From: Acidobacteriota bacterium
GTDB taxonomy: Bacteria; Acidobacteriota; Aminicenantia; Aminicenantales; Saccharicenantaceae
Assembly: GCA_028749205.1 (NCBI GenBank)
Contig: JAQULR010000002.1
Span: 1 to 59,643, forward strand
Direction of reading: 5' to 3'
Length of the DNA stretch: 59,643 nt
Below are positions 8,470-16,852 of this stretch, piece after piece; position 1 is the stretch's first letter, and each line of letters opens with the position of its first letter. A program made the translations under genes and the position numbers. The notes below the pieces were generated by a model, which made no database searches, was not told the origin of the DNA, and saw only the letters and a program-made list of their open reading frames with translations.

Positions 8470-9051
8470 GCAGTTAGGTTTTACAGGGAGGTCGTCGAGC
8501 GCTATCTTGACTGCGGCAATCCCTGTTGCGGATTTGCCAGCATCAGGTGTCCCAACTGTGGGGAGGAGCACCTCGTCATGTTCTCCTGTCCAAGCCGCGG
8601 GTTTTGCCCCTCCTGCCACGCCAGGCGGCTGAAGGAGTGGGGCGAGTTGATGGACTACCTGGAATTCATTGCCCGGGCGACTTCCCATATCCCGGATAAG
8701 GGGCAGGTCATGGTGCGGTATCACGGTCTCTACGCCAATGCCCACCGAGGAAAGGTCAAGAAGACAACCCATCAAGCTTTCCCTCTCCAGATGGTGGAGA
8801 AGGAGCTCCAGCTCATTCTCTCTAAGGGCTGGGCCGAGATGATCTTTAAGGTTTATGAGGTTCGCCCGATGCTCTGCCCTCGTTGCGGCGGAAAGATGCG
8901 CATCATCGCTTTCCTCACAGACTAGGCCGTGGTCGACCGCATCATCAACCACCTCAACCTGACCTTTGTCGCCAAAAGACCTCCTCCGCCCCATATCACC
9001 TATCAGGAGCATCTGGTAGCTGCCGAGGCTCCTGTTGAATATTTTTCATGA
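8470..9051 (+). pseudogene. Degenerate IS91-type (Y2/HUH) transposase remnant with internal deletion and premature stop
   Basis: One plus-strand frame with no start codon gives a zinc-binding N-terminus (FYREVVERYLDCGNPCCGFA, then CPNCGEEH, CPSRGFCPSCHARR) of the IS91/IS801 type. It then jumps directly to the far C-terminal region (YLEFIARATSHIPDKG, VMVRYHGLYANAHRGK, YEVRPMLCPRCGGKMRIIAF). The central part with the HUH metal site and catalytic tyrosines is missing. The frame is broken by TAG at 8923-8925, yet homology-like sequence (VVDRIINHLNL) continues to TGA at 9049. The segment is visibly GC-richer than its neighbours, suggesting foreign origin. The element's ends could not be placed. 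Confidence 0.82.
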
Positions 9052-9429
9052 TTCTCTTCTTCCCCAGCAGGAGAAGTTTCTGTGATTTTCGGCGCCGTCG
9101 AGCGTCTTAGTAGCTTCTTGAGCTGCCAGAGATAGTTTCTGCTTGCCCTTGACATCTTTTTTCCCATGATTTATATTTTCTTACGATGGTTGGATGGGTA
9201 AATGGGGATAAACATAAGTCGTCAGCTAGCTCAATTGAAAACTAAATTCCTATTCCTGTTTTATCGAAGGCTCAGGCTTCAACCCAACATAACCTGTATC
9301 ATTCTCCTCTCCGGAAAATCTTAACCTTTTTAGCCTCCCGTCAAAGGAATAACTCATTTAGGTTAAGAGATAACTGCCCATAGTGACTACGACATTTCCC
9401 CTATTTACTTATCTCAATTTGCCGGCAGA
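9052..9429. other. Intergenic region downstream of the transposase remnant
   Basis: This 378-bp region lies between the transposase remnant and the convergent hexosaminidase gene. The first 80 or so bases remain GC-rich and may still be IS-derived (for example CGGCGCCGTCGAGCG near 9089). The rest is AT-rich. I see no gene, tRNA or clear terminator. Confidence 0.45.
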
Positions 9430-11589
9430 TTACTTCCCGCCTGGACTGGACAGAGATTCTAACAGCAATTCTACAGCCGGGGTAATTGCCAGCAGGCATT
9501 CAGCTTTCGGCTTTTTTATTTCCTGGATCATGACTTTCTGGGTTTCTATCCAGGAATTGGAAATTTTTTCTCCTCCCTCAGCCAGCTGGAGAGTATAAAG
9601 GGCGATAAAGGATAAGTGGATTAAATCATCAGCCAGGGGTCTGATTTCTTTTAGCGATGGGATTTGTTCTGAAACAGTTTCTATCCGGGGAACAATGATA
9701 TAAAGACCGGCTAAATAGTTTATGATTTTTCTGGCCGTCTCGGGCTGTCTTGCCTCAATATAGTTTTTAACTATCTTCCTGAACTCTCTGGCTTCCAGTG
9801 ATTCAGGGAAACAAGCATCAACAAATCTGGTAAGAGGAGCCAGAGAGGTGTAAGTCCTCCCCTGATTATGCCGGGCATAACCTTTTACCGGCTCGCAAAT
9901 TGCGGCCAGCCTCTGAAGGGCTTCGAGTTTGTCAATGGTGAAGGGAGCCTTCAGAGTCCCGATTTTTAGAAGGTCGCTTCCAGCTGGACTGATCAATCGC
10001 CGCAGCAGCATCTGCTGATTTTTAAGATGTTGAACCCCGGTTTCTTCAAGCTGGACACTTATAACCTTAAGCCTTTCATACATATCGTCAACATCCCTGA
10101 CTTCTTGAGGTGACCAGAGTCTCTCGGCGATGGCTGCTGTCCTGGGCCAGATTCTAGAATCCACTGTCTCGGGAGATACCAACTCAGCCCACATGGTAGC
10201 TTCTCCCCCCAAAATTAATTTTTTTTCTTCAGGAGTCAGCAGAGACCCGGGAGGGATCGGGTCGTTCAGGTAATGCCTTTCAGCCGTCTCGCAGAGGTCT
10301 ATATAATAACCATTAGATAGAATACCCTGATAGCCCTTTCTGGCTCCGTCCACCAGGGCCTGGGGTCCACGCCAGGAGTGAATCACTATGTCTTTTGGTA
10401 AACCTGGTTGGTAGATCTCATCCCAGCCGACCATTTTCTTTCTGTATCTGGTAAGAATTTTCAAAATCTCCTGGTTAAAATAAGCCTGGAGAGCCTGGTA
10501 ATCTGACAGGTGGTGCTTTTTCATAAAAGCTTGAACCTGGGGATTTTCTTTCCAGTGAACTGCTTCTACTTCATCTCCTCCAATGTGTAAATAGGGGTCT
10601 GGAAAAAGAGAAGCCATCTCCCTGAAAAACTTGTCAAAGAAATCATAGACTTTTGGATTAGCCGGGTTAAAAGCAGGATGGAAAACCCCGAATTTTCTTT
10701 CAATACGGTAGGGACCGGGAGCGCTGGCATATTCAGGATAGCCTACCAACCAGCTGGTAGAATGACCAGGGATATCAAACTCTGGCATAACTCTAATGCC
10801 CAGGTCGGAAGCGAATTGAATGATCTCTTTAATTTGCTCCTGGGAGTAATACATCCCGTCTGAACCAAGTTGATGAAGCCGGGGGAAAGTCTTGCTTTCC
10901 ACTCTAAAACCCTGGTCTTCTGAAAGATGCCAGTGGAGAACATTGAGTTTGACTGAAGCCATAGCCAGAAGGTTTCTTTTGATAACTTCCAGCGGCATAA
11001 AATGACGGCAGGAATCTATCAGCAATCCTCTCCAGGTAAACCTGGGCTGGTCCTGGATAATCAAGCAGGGGAAATAATAGCCTTGGCTATCAACGGATAG
11101 TAATTGAAGAAGGGTTTCCAAACCTCTCAGTAGACCCAGGTCTGTCTTTGACTGAAGCTTGACCTTTTCGGGGGTAATTTCTAAATGGTAAGATTCATCC
11201 TCGTCGGGCTCCAGTTGGCCGACTCTTTCAAATTTGTAAATAAACTTAGTTGAGGTCTTAAGACTCTGGTCAGCTAAGAAATCCTGTTCCAGAAAAATCC
11301 CAGCGTGACCGGCCAGCCTGGACATAAATCTGCCGACAGCCTTAAAAGCCCTGCTGGTGGGTTTGGCCTGACCCCCAACAGAAAACTTTTCATCAAGTCT
11401 GAAGCTGCCTTCTACTGGCTCTATCTTAGCTGGGACCGGCATCATAGGTGGAAGATTTGAAATCTGTTCGGTCGTCCCAGATGGTGATTCAGCCTGAAGG
11501 CTCCCGGCTGCTATCAGAAAAAGACAAATAAAGCCTGTTAATAGAACCGAAATGAATATTTTATATTTTTTAAAGCTATTAGCAGTCAT
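9430..11589 (-). CDS. Secreted GH20 beta-N-acetylhexosaminidase
   Basis: The start is ATG at 11589, six bases after AAGGAGG; an in-frame ATG seven codons earlier lacks this. The 719-residue protein has a signal peptide (KIFISVLLTGFICLFLIAAG), an N-terminal GH20b-like domain (about 50-180), and a GH20 TIM barrel (about 185-500). The barrel contains FTWRGLLIDSCRHFMP, NVLHWHLSEDQGFRVE and the catalytic pair Asp339-Glu340 in HIGGDEVEAVHW. It removes terminal GlcNAc or GalNAc from glycans, chitin oligomers or peptidoglycan fragments by substrate-assisted catalysis. About 200 helical residues at the C-terminus are unassigned. It probably acts in the periplasm. Confidence 0.94.
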   Translation of the reverse strand: MTANSFKKYKIFISVLLTGFICLFLIAAGSLQAESPSGTTEQISNLPPMMPVPAKIEPVEGSFRLDEKFSVGGQAKPTSRAFKAVGRFMSRLAGHAGIFLEQDFLADQSLKTSTKFIYKFERVGQLEPDEDESYHLEITPEKVKLQSKTDLGLLRGLETLLQLLSVDSQGYYFPCLIIQDQPRFTWRGLLIDSCRHFMPLEVIKRNLLAMASVKLNVLHWHLSEDQGFRVESKTFPRLHQLGSDGMYYSQEQIKEIIQFASDLGIRVMPEFDIPGHSTSWLVGYPEYASAPGPYRIERKFGVFHPAFNPANPKVYDFFDKFFREMASLFPDPYLHIGGDEVEAVHWKENPQVQAFMKKHHLSDYQALQAYFNQEILKILTRYRKKMVGWDEIYQPGLPKDIVIHSWRGPQALVDGARKGYQGILSNGYYIDLCETAERHYLNDPIPPGSLLTPEEKKLILGGEATMWAELVSPETVDSRIWPRTAAIAERLWSPQEVRDVDDMYERLKVISVQLEETGVQHLKNQQMLLRRLISPAGSDLLKIGTLKAPFTIDKLEALQRLAAICEPVKGYARHNQGRTYTSLAPLTRFVDACFPESLEAREFRKIVKNYIEARQPETARKIINYLAGLYIIVPRIETVSEQIPSLKEIRPLADDLIHLSFIALYTLQLAEGGEKISNSWIETQKVMIQEIKKPKAECLLAITPAVELLLESLSSPGGK

Positions 11590-11667
11590 CTCGGCCTCCT
11601 TGCCTTTCATTATTCACAAAACAGGATATATCTCAAGATAGGAAGCTGCCCCCATCTAAAACCAAAA

Positions 11668-11695
11668 ATCATAGCATCTTTTACGGAATTGTTAA
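11668..11695 (-). promoter_or_regulatory. Candidate sigma-70 promoter for the GH20 gene
   Basis: Minus strand: TTAACA (11690-11695), 16-bp spacer, TATGAT (11668-11673). Both boxes match consensus at five of six positions. The predicted start near 11660 gives a leader of about 70 nt. Confidence 0.5.
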
Positions 11696-11832
11696 AAACT
11701 CTTTCTTCTCTTATGGCAACAAGAGGTTTGCCCTATCCCGCCATCTACCACATCAGGAGATTACGGACTTCAGCCTATAGAAGCTCCACTTAAACCAGGC
11801 TAATGTCCCTGATTTTCCTATATCGCGATTTT

Positions 11833-11882
11833 CTTATCAATGATAATTGAAAATCTGGAGGTATATTCAGTTTTATGAATAA
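11833..11882 (-). repeat. Intergenic stem-loop repeat, copy 1
   Basis: Read on the minus strand, these 50 bases match 41651-41700 at 41 of 50 positions without gaps, by my count. The core is TCAAT-TATC-ATTGA, flanked by the perfect arms GATTTTC and GAAAATC (11827-11855 on the plus strand). It lies between the GH20 promoter and the end of the first BNR gene. The rest of this 394-bp gap (11590-11983) holds only the promoter and an 11-bp tandem repeat. Confidence 0.7.
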
Positions 11883-11939
11883 GGCATAATAATAATGCTT
11901 ACCTACTCCAAGCGAAAAACTTTTTGTCTGTCTACTGCG

Positions 11940-11972
11940 GCCTGATCAAAGCCTGATCAGAGCCTGATTTAA
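11940..11972. repeat. 11-bp tandem repeat, three units
   Basis: GCCTGATCAAA, GCCTGATCAGA and GCCTGATTTAA follow each other head to tail, just past the stop of the first BNR-propeller gene. Each of the first two units contains the palindrome TGATCA. No function is evident. Confidence 0.6.
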
Positions 11973-11983
11973 TAAATATTATT

Positions 11984-14900
11984 CTATTTATACATAGGAT
12001 CGGAGACGACTCTAATTGTCTGGCTGGATATTTCCTGGTCGTTAACCATTAAAGTGACTTTGTAAAGCCCGGGTTCTACCTGCCTCGAGGGCATTCTTCT
12101 AAAAGCAAACTGCTGTCCTGGAGTATCGGCCAGACGACGGTTAAGCCCCCAGAAAACCTTTTTAAGACCTGCAGAAACCGAACCATTTATTTCCTGAACT
12201 ATTTGATCCTCAAAATCCTTGATGACTATAGAAACCTTAGAAGCTTGGTTTTTTAGATGGTAATAGATATTAACACCAACAGGTGGATTAGGAGCGTTAG
12301 CAAATTCTCCATAAGACTGACCGCGACGGTCAAGCCTATTCCAGAGAATGCCCTCCGGAATTTCAAAAAGATAGGCCTCTTTTTTAAGGTTTTCTTCTTT
12401 TAGTTCTTTAAATGGATAAATATCAGCAATATATATACCACGTCCGTAGGTGGCAATTACCAGATCCCGCTCCCTTTTCTGCACCACCAGGTCATTTATA
12501 ATCACATCGGGCACTTCAGCTCCAGCCATTCTCATCCAGTTCTTTCCTCTATCTAAAGTCACGAATAGCCCATAATCAGTAGCCAGATAAAGAATATCTG
12601 GATTATCAGGGTCTTCTTCAATATCATTGACCGGATTATTCATTCCTCCTGAGATATCTTCCCAGGTTTTGCCCAGGTCTCTGGTGACATAAACGTAGGT
12701 TTTGTCCTCATTATGAGTGCGGTAACCAGAATAAAGAGCATAACAAGTATTGGCATCATGGAGGCTGGGTTGAACCCGCATCACCCATCGGTCATAGGGA
12801 ATTAAATCTCCTTTGATTCCCGGTTTCGGCCGGCCTTTGGAATCGTAAAAATTAGAAGTGATATTGGTCCAGGTCAGTCCATAATCTGTGCTCAATTGCA
12901 GATTGCCGTCGTCGGTTCCAGCCCAGTAAATACCAGGCTTTTTAGGTGACTCAGCAAAGGTATAGACGGTAGCGTATTGAAGATTGGTTTTTTTGGAAAG
13001 AGCAATCCTGTCCTGATCTTGTTTGCTAAGATCTGGAGAGATAGTTTCCCAAGTTCCTGGGTCACCATGTTGCAGAGACCGGTGCACAAACTGCGAACAA
13101 ACAAAAACTAGGCCGGGGTTATGGGGCGAAAGATAAATCGGCGAATCCCACTGGTACCTCTGAGCCGGGGCTCCCGAAGCTTCTTCTTCGGGAGTATTAC
13201 GCCGGGCTAAAGAAGTCATCTCTCCAGTCTTAAAATTCATTCTCCTAGAAGCACCAAACTGACTTTCCCAGTAAATGTATTCTGGATTCCACCAGTCCCG
13301 AACTACATAAAAGCCATCGCCTGAGGGCAGATAAAGCCAGTCCGCAGGATAAACTCCGTTCGGGTTGCGGTTCATTGAGGGACCAAACCAGCAGCCATTA
13401 TCCTGGGTTCCACCCATTACGTTATAAGGAAGTTCATTATCAACTGAAATATCGTAGAACTGCTGAGCCGGGATGGTTTCTTTTTGAGACCAGTGCAGAC
13501 CTCCGTCCCAGGATTCGCTCACTCCTCCGTCATTTCCATTTAAGATATGCTGGGAGTTTAAGGGGTCAATCCAGACTGCTCGAGAATCAACATGGCACTT
13601 TTTGTTTGCCTCCCATCTGGCAAATTTAAAAGTTTTGCCAGAATCCTTGGAAATAATTGTTCTGGTTTCTGGAGCAATTAAAACTTTATCATCATTTGGA
13701 TCAACCACCAGTCTTCCATAGTAGCCAGCTTCAACCTGATTAACTATATCGCTTCCACCGGTCATTTTATATTCGGTCATTCGTTTCCAGGTTTCACCCT
13801 GGTCATCGGAGCGGTAGATTACCCCTGATTTTTTAACTGGCTGCATCGTCTGAAGAGCTTCGGCATAGATAAGATCCAGAAGGCAACGATTCAAAGTCTG
13901 ATACCTTCCTTTTACCTGGTTGTATTCTTTGGCCAGGCTTTCACCCTCCTTAAATAAATCAATAAATTCTTGCTTGTCCTTATAAACCTTTTTAACCTCA
14001 CTAAAAACAGCCTCTGGGTCGATATTTAGCTTGACCATCAAAGCTGGGTCATCTGTCAGCTCTTTAAAATGATCCAGAAGATAAGCTTCGTCTCTAACAT
14101 ATTTTTCATCATATTTCAGTTTATCCTTAAACTCTTCTTTAATAGAGACCTGTTTTCTATCTGTTATTTTTAAGTTAGTCAGATCAAATCCAGGTGAATC
14201 CGCTAAAAAGGCGGCCAGGACTAGTTGATTAAGGCGAATCTGGTCCTGCTGACCTTGCTGAGCCTTTTTAACTATCTTTTCAGTCTCTTCAACTGCAGAT
14301 AAAGCCACCTCGTCTCGGCCATAGAGCCTTCTGGCTGTAGCTAACAGGTTTTCCCAATCAACCCCCACCCTCTTTTGAAAGTCCGGGTCTCTGACCAGGT
14401 CATTGAGTTGGCGGACTAGATCTTCTGTATTTTCCGCTTTAAGAGGTTCAAGCTTCAACTGTTTTAAGAATTCCGGCCGGATTTTATAACTCTTAAACCT
14501 ATTCAGGTAAAAGCCATCCCGGAAAAGTGCTCTTTGATTATAAAGCGCAGCCCCTTCTCTTTCGCTCAGGCCAAGATTGACCTCTTCATCAAGGCGAATA
14601 TAGACTATTGCTGGATTCTTAGGAAAAATAGCCAGTCCGTTCCGGCCGGTTTTCATCTTTCCCAAGTCGGGGAGCCCGGAGGTTAGCTTCGTCCAGGTTT
14701 TCCCACCATCAGTAGTTTTCCAGAGATAATTACCTTCCTGCCTGTCCAGAAAGGTCCAGGTTCTTCGATAAATTTTATAGGCAGCGGCGATGATAACATC
14801 AGAGTTGTTGGGATCCATAACAAAATCCCCAACGACTCGGTCTTTAAGGTCAAGGACATTCTGCCAGGTTTTACCCCCATCAATCGATTTGTAAAGGCCA

Positions 14901-15496
14901 CGCTGGCAATCCTGGTCAGTATCATCATAAAGTTTGCCTTCAGCAGCCACGTAGACTATATCGGGATTCTTGGGGTCGACCTCGATTTTATTTATGAAAT
15001 AACTTTTTTCCAGGCCCAGATGATTCCAGGTTTTTCCGCTATCGGTGGATTTCCAGACTCCATTGCCATGATAGGCAGCTCGGCTGTGAATAGGCTCTCC
15101 GGTTCCTAAATAAAGAATGTTGGCATCAGAAGGGGCAATAGCTAAGTAACCCATGCTCTGATTACCATATTTCTCAAATACAGGATCAAAGTGAATCCCG
15201 CCATCAACAGTCTTCCATAGCCCCCCAGAAGCTGTCAGGACATAATAAGTCTGGCTTTGTCCCGGAGGAACAGCAAAATTGGTTATCCTACCAGAAAAAG
15301 GCCAGGGCCCAATATGGCGCCAGGTAAACAATTCTAAATCCTTGGCCGTTATAGGAATTTTTTCAGAGAAAAATGCTGGCTTCTTGGCCTCTTCCTGCCG
15401 AGCAGCATTCAGATTCAGAACCGGGAAAAGAACAATAATTAGAAAAACCAGAAGACAGCATTTCTTCCTGATAATTCTCTTTAGATTGCTAAACAT
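11984..15496 (-). CDS. Large secreted BNR/sortilin-type beta-propeller protein with helical insertion
   Basis: This 1170-residue protein has a signal peptide (residues 1-31) and about eleven BNR/Asp-box repeats of the form S/T-x-D-x-G-x-T-W, for example WKSTDSGKTW (148-157), YKSIDGGKTW, WKTTDGGKTW, YRSDDQGETW and YVTRDLGKTW. These build the seven- or ten-bladed propeller seen in VPS10/sortilin and xyloglucanase-like proteins. Between residues about 305 and 553 the repeats are interrupted by a charged helical segment. The C-terminus (about 1070-1170) looks like a beta-sandwich. No catalytic acid is obvious, so binding is as likely as glycan hydrolysis. It follows the AlkD-like gene by 13 bp and resembles the protein at 16853-19249. 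Confidence 0.85.
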   Translation of the reverse strand: MFSNLKRIIRKKCCLLVFLIIVLFPVLNLNAARQEEAKKPAFFSEKIPITAKDLELFTWRHIGPWPFSGRITNFAVPPGQSQTYYVLTASGGLWKTVDGGIHFDPVFEKYGNQSMGYLAIAPSDANILYLGTGEPIHSRAAYHGNGVWKSTDSGKTWNHLGLEKSYFINKIEVDPKNPDIVYVAAEGKLYDDTDQDCQRGLYKSIDGGKTWQNVLDLKDRVVGDFVMDPNNSDVIIAAAYKIYRRTWTFLDRQEGNYLWKTTDGGKTWTKLTSGLPDLGKMKTGRNGLAIFPKNPAIVYIRLDEEVNLGLSEREGAALYNQRALFRDGFYLNRFKSYKIRPEFLKQLKLEPLKAENTEDLVRQLNDLVRDPDFQKRVGVDWENLLATARRLYGRDEVALSAVEETEKIVKKAQQGQQDQIRLNQLVLAAFLADSPGFDLTNLKITDRKQVSIKEEFKDKLKYDEKYVRDEAYLLDHFKELTDDPALMVKLNIDPEAVFSEVKKVYKDKQEFIDLFKEGESLAKEYNQVKGRYQTLNRCLLDLIYAEALQTMQPVKKSGVIYRSDDQGETWKRMTEYKMTGGSDIVNQVEAGYYGRLVVDPNDDKVLIAPETRTIISKDSGKTFKFARWEANKKCHVDSRAVWIDPLNSQHILNGNDGGVSESWDGGLHWSQKETIPAQQFYDISVDNELPYNVMGGTQDNGCWFGPSMNRNPNGVYPADWLYLPSGDGFYVVRDWWNPEYIYWESQFGASRRMNFKTGEMTSLARRNTPEEEASGAPAQRYQWDSPIYLSPHNPGLVFVCSQFVHRSLQHGDPGTWETISPDLSKQDQDRIALSKKTNLQYATVYTFAESPKKPGIYWAGTDDGNLQLSTDYGLTWTNITSNFYDSKGRPKPGIKGDLIPYDRWVMRVQPSLHDANTCYALYSGYRTHNEDKTYVYVTRDLGKTWEDISGGMNNPVNDIEEDPDNPDILYLATDYGLFVTLDRGKNWMRMAGAEVPDVIINDLVVQKRERDLVIATYGRGIYIADIYPFKELKEENLKKEAYLFEIPEGILWNRLDRRGQSYGEFANAPNPPVGVNIYYHLKNQASKVSIVIKDFEDQIVQEINGSVSAGLKKVFWGLNRRLADTPGQQFAFRRMPSRQVEPGLYKVTLMVNDQEISSQTIRVVSDPMYK

Positions 15497-15509
15497 AATT
15501 TCTCCTTTT

Positions 15510-16268
15510 TTATTGTTTTTTAGTTATATCTAAAAAGTATTTTCTTTTACTTTTAGGAAATCTTTCTATCGCATACCTAACAGAAACTCGTGGCAGTCGC
15601 CAGCCATGTTCTTCCAGGAATTTTTCCAAAAGATGCTGATCGGCTTTGCCAGCTTCTCGAAGCAGCCAGCCTGCAGCCTTGGCTACCAGATCATTAACCG
15701 GATAGGCAGAAGATGCTTCGAGTACCATTTTGTAAATAAGTTGAGTTTGTTGCCCTTTCTTAGCCAGCTCGATGAGTGAAACCAGACAGACTCTCTTCAC
15801 GAAGATATTATCCTCAGCTAGCCATTTTTCCAATAGTCTAATACCTTGAGATTCTCGGAGGATCACCGGAGAAACAACCTTCAGAGAGAAGGTGTCAATC
15901 AAGGCCCAGTTATTAAGATAGCCTTTTCTCAGCCAGGATAAAAAAAGACCTAAGTCCGCTGTAGTTAACTGGCGGTTAAATAAGGCCAGTATTAACAGGC
16001 CACAAGATCTGGCTTCCTGTTCTTTTTCTTGAAGAAGACTCTCTGTAAGTTCTAGAACTTCCACGATAGACCAGTGAGGCTTCACTTCATTTCCTATCTT
16101 CCGGGCTATAACCATTAGATCTGCTGCCTTAATACCATAACAATCAATTTCTTCTCGGAAAAACCTCTGAGCAGATTCAGCAGTTCTTCTATCAGATCGA
16201 GTTCTTAGCTGCTTTATGATTTTATTTCTTATGACAGTAACTGTGACAGATTCTTTTTCGTAGGACAT
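15510..16268 (-). CDS. AlkD-like DNA alkylation repair protein
   Basis: This 252-residue all-helical HEAT-like repeat protein resembles the AlkD family of DNA glycosylases. The key residues known from Bacillus cereus AlkD appear to be present: Trp121 and Asp125 in NNWALIDTF, and Trp201 in KAAGWLLREAGK. The family excises positively charged N3- and N7-alkylated bases without base flipping. It lies 13 bp upstream of the first BNR gene and probably shares its transcript, an odd pairing of cytoplasmic repair with a secreted protein. The start has a weak ribosome-binding site. Confidence 0.85.
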   Translation of the reverse strand: MSYEKESVTVTVIRNKIIKQLRTRSDRRTAESAQRFFREEIDCYGIKAADLMVIARKIGNEVKPHWSIVEVLELTESLLQEKEQEARSCGLLILALFNRQLTTADLGLFLSWLRKGYLNNWALIDTFSLKVVSPVILRESQGIRLLEKWLAEDNIFVKRVCLVSLIELAKKGQQTQLIYKMVLEASSAYPVNDLVAKAAGWLLREAGKADQHLLEKFLEEHGWRLPRVSVRYAIERFPKSKRKYFLDITKKQ

Positions 16269-16286
16269 CTTGTTTAAAGCTGTCTT

Positions 16287-16315
16287 ATTTTACTCATTTA
16301 ATACTGGGTCTACAA
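16287..16315 (-). promoter_or_regulatory. Candidate promoter for the AlkD-BNR operon
   Basis: Minus strand: TTGTAG (16310-16315), 17-bp spacer, TAAAAT (16287-16292), about 20 bp before the AlkD-like start codon. The -10 is good and the -35 mediocre. Confidence 0.35.
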
Positions 16316-16522
16316 TCAAAAAATTAGGGACTTATCAAAATTCTACTGTACTAACAGGTCAGCCGAACTCCCGAGCTTCACCGTTTTACCAAGAATTTAA
16401 GAAGCGGGCAGAAACAGATAATCAGGAAGGAAACCAAGCTTTACCAATCAGTCAAATCCTTAATTAAATCACTCCTTCTTAAAGAGCAAAATTAGTTTAA
16501 GTTGGTCCAGTCCGCCAGCCGA

Positions 16523-16735
16523 TCAGTCTTTAGGCTTTTTCAAGGTGGAAATTCCAAAAATAACATAAAGCGGACAGAAGCCTAAAAGACTGGTTATAAA
16601 AAAGATAACCGTTAGAATGACAAAAATATACGCCAGTGCTCCCTTAACTGCTCCAGTAAAAACCAGAACGGCCATGATAACGGCTAGTAAAGTTCTGATC
16701 GTCCGGTCAACGGCGCTCATATTTTTTCTCTTCAT
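16523..16735 (-). CDS. Small DUF2892 (YgaP-like) inner-membrane protein
   Basis: This 70-residue protein begins MKRKNMSAVDRTIRTLLA and has two hydrophobic helices (about 16-34 and 36-58) separated by a short turn, ending GFCPLYVIFGIST. That is the DUF2892 pattern, also found as the membrane anchor of YgaP rhodaneses, where a GxCPxY segment is conserved. No rhodanese domain is attached. GGAGGG lies 7 nt before the ATG. The function of free-standing members is unknown. Confidence 0.8.
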   Translation of the reverse strand: MKRKNMSAVDRTIRTLLAVIMAVLVFTGAVKGALAYIFVILTVIFFITSLLGFCPLYVIFGISTLKKPKD

Positions 16736-16852
16736 ATCTGCCCTCCCATTTTTATTAGCTCTGCCCAGTATATTAATAAAACTTTAAACTTCTTTCCAGA
16801 TAATTTTCAACGGGGAAAATTTAGGTTATCAGGCTCTTCAACTGTTTATTTT

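Noticed and set aside
8431-9012. Long minus-strand open frame opposite the transposase remnant (193 codons)
   Set aside because: The plus strand carries recognisable IS91-type zinc-finger and C-terminal motifs. The minus frame has no family signature and is kept open by the GC-rich codon pattern of the other strand.
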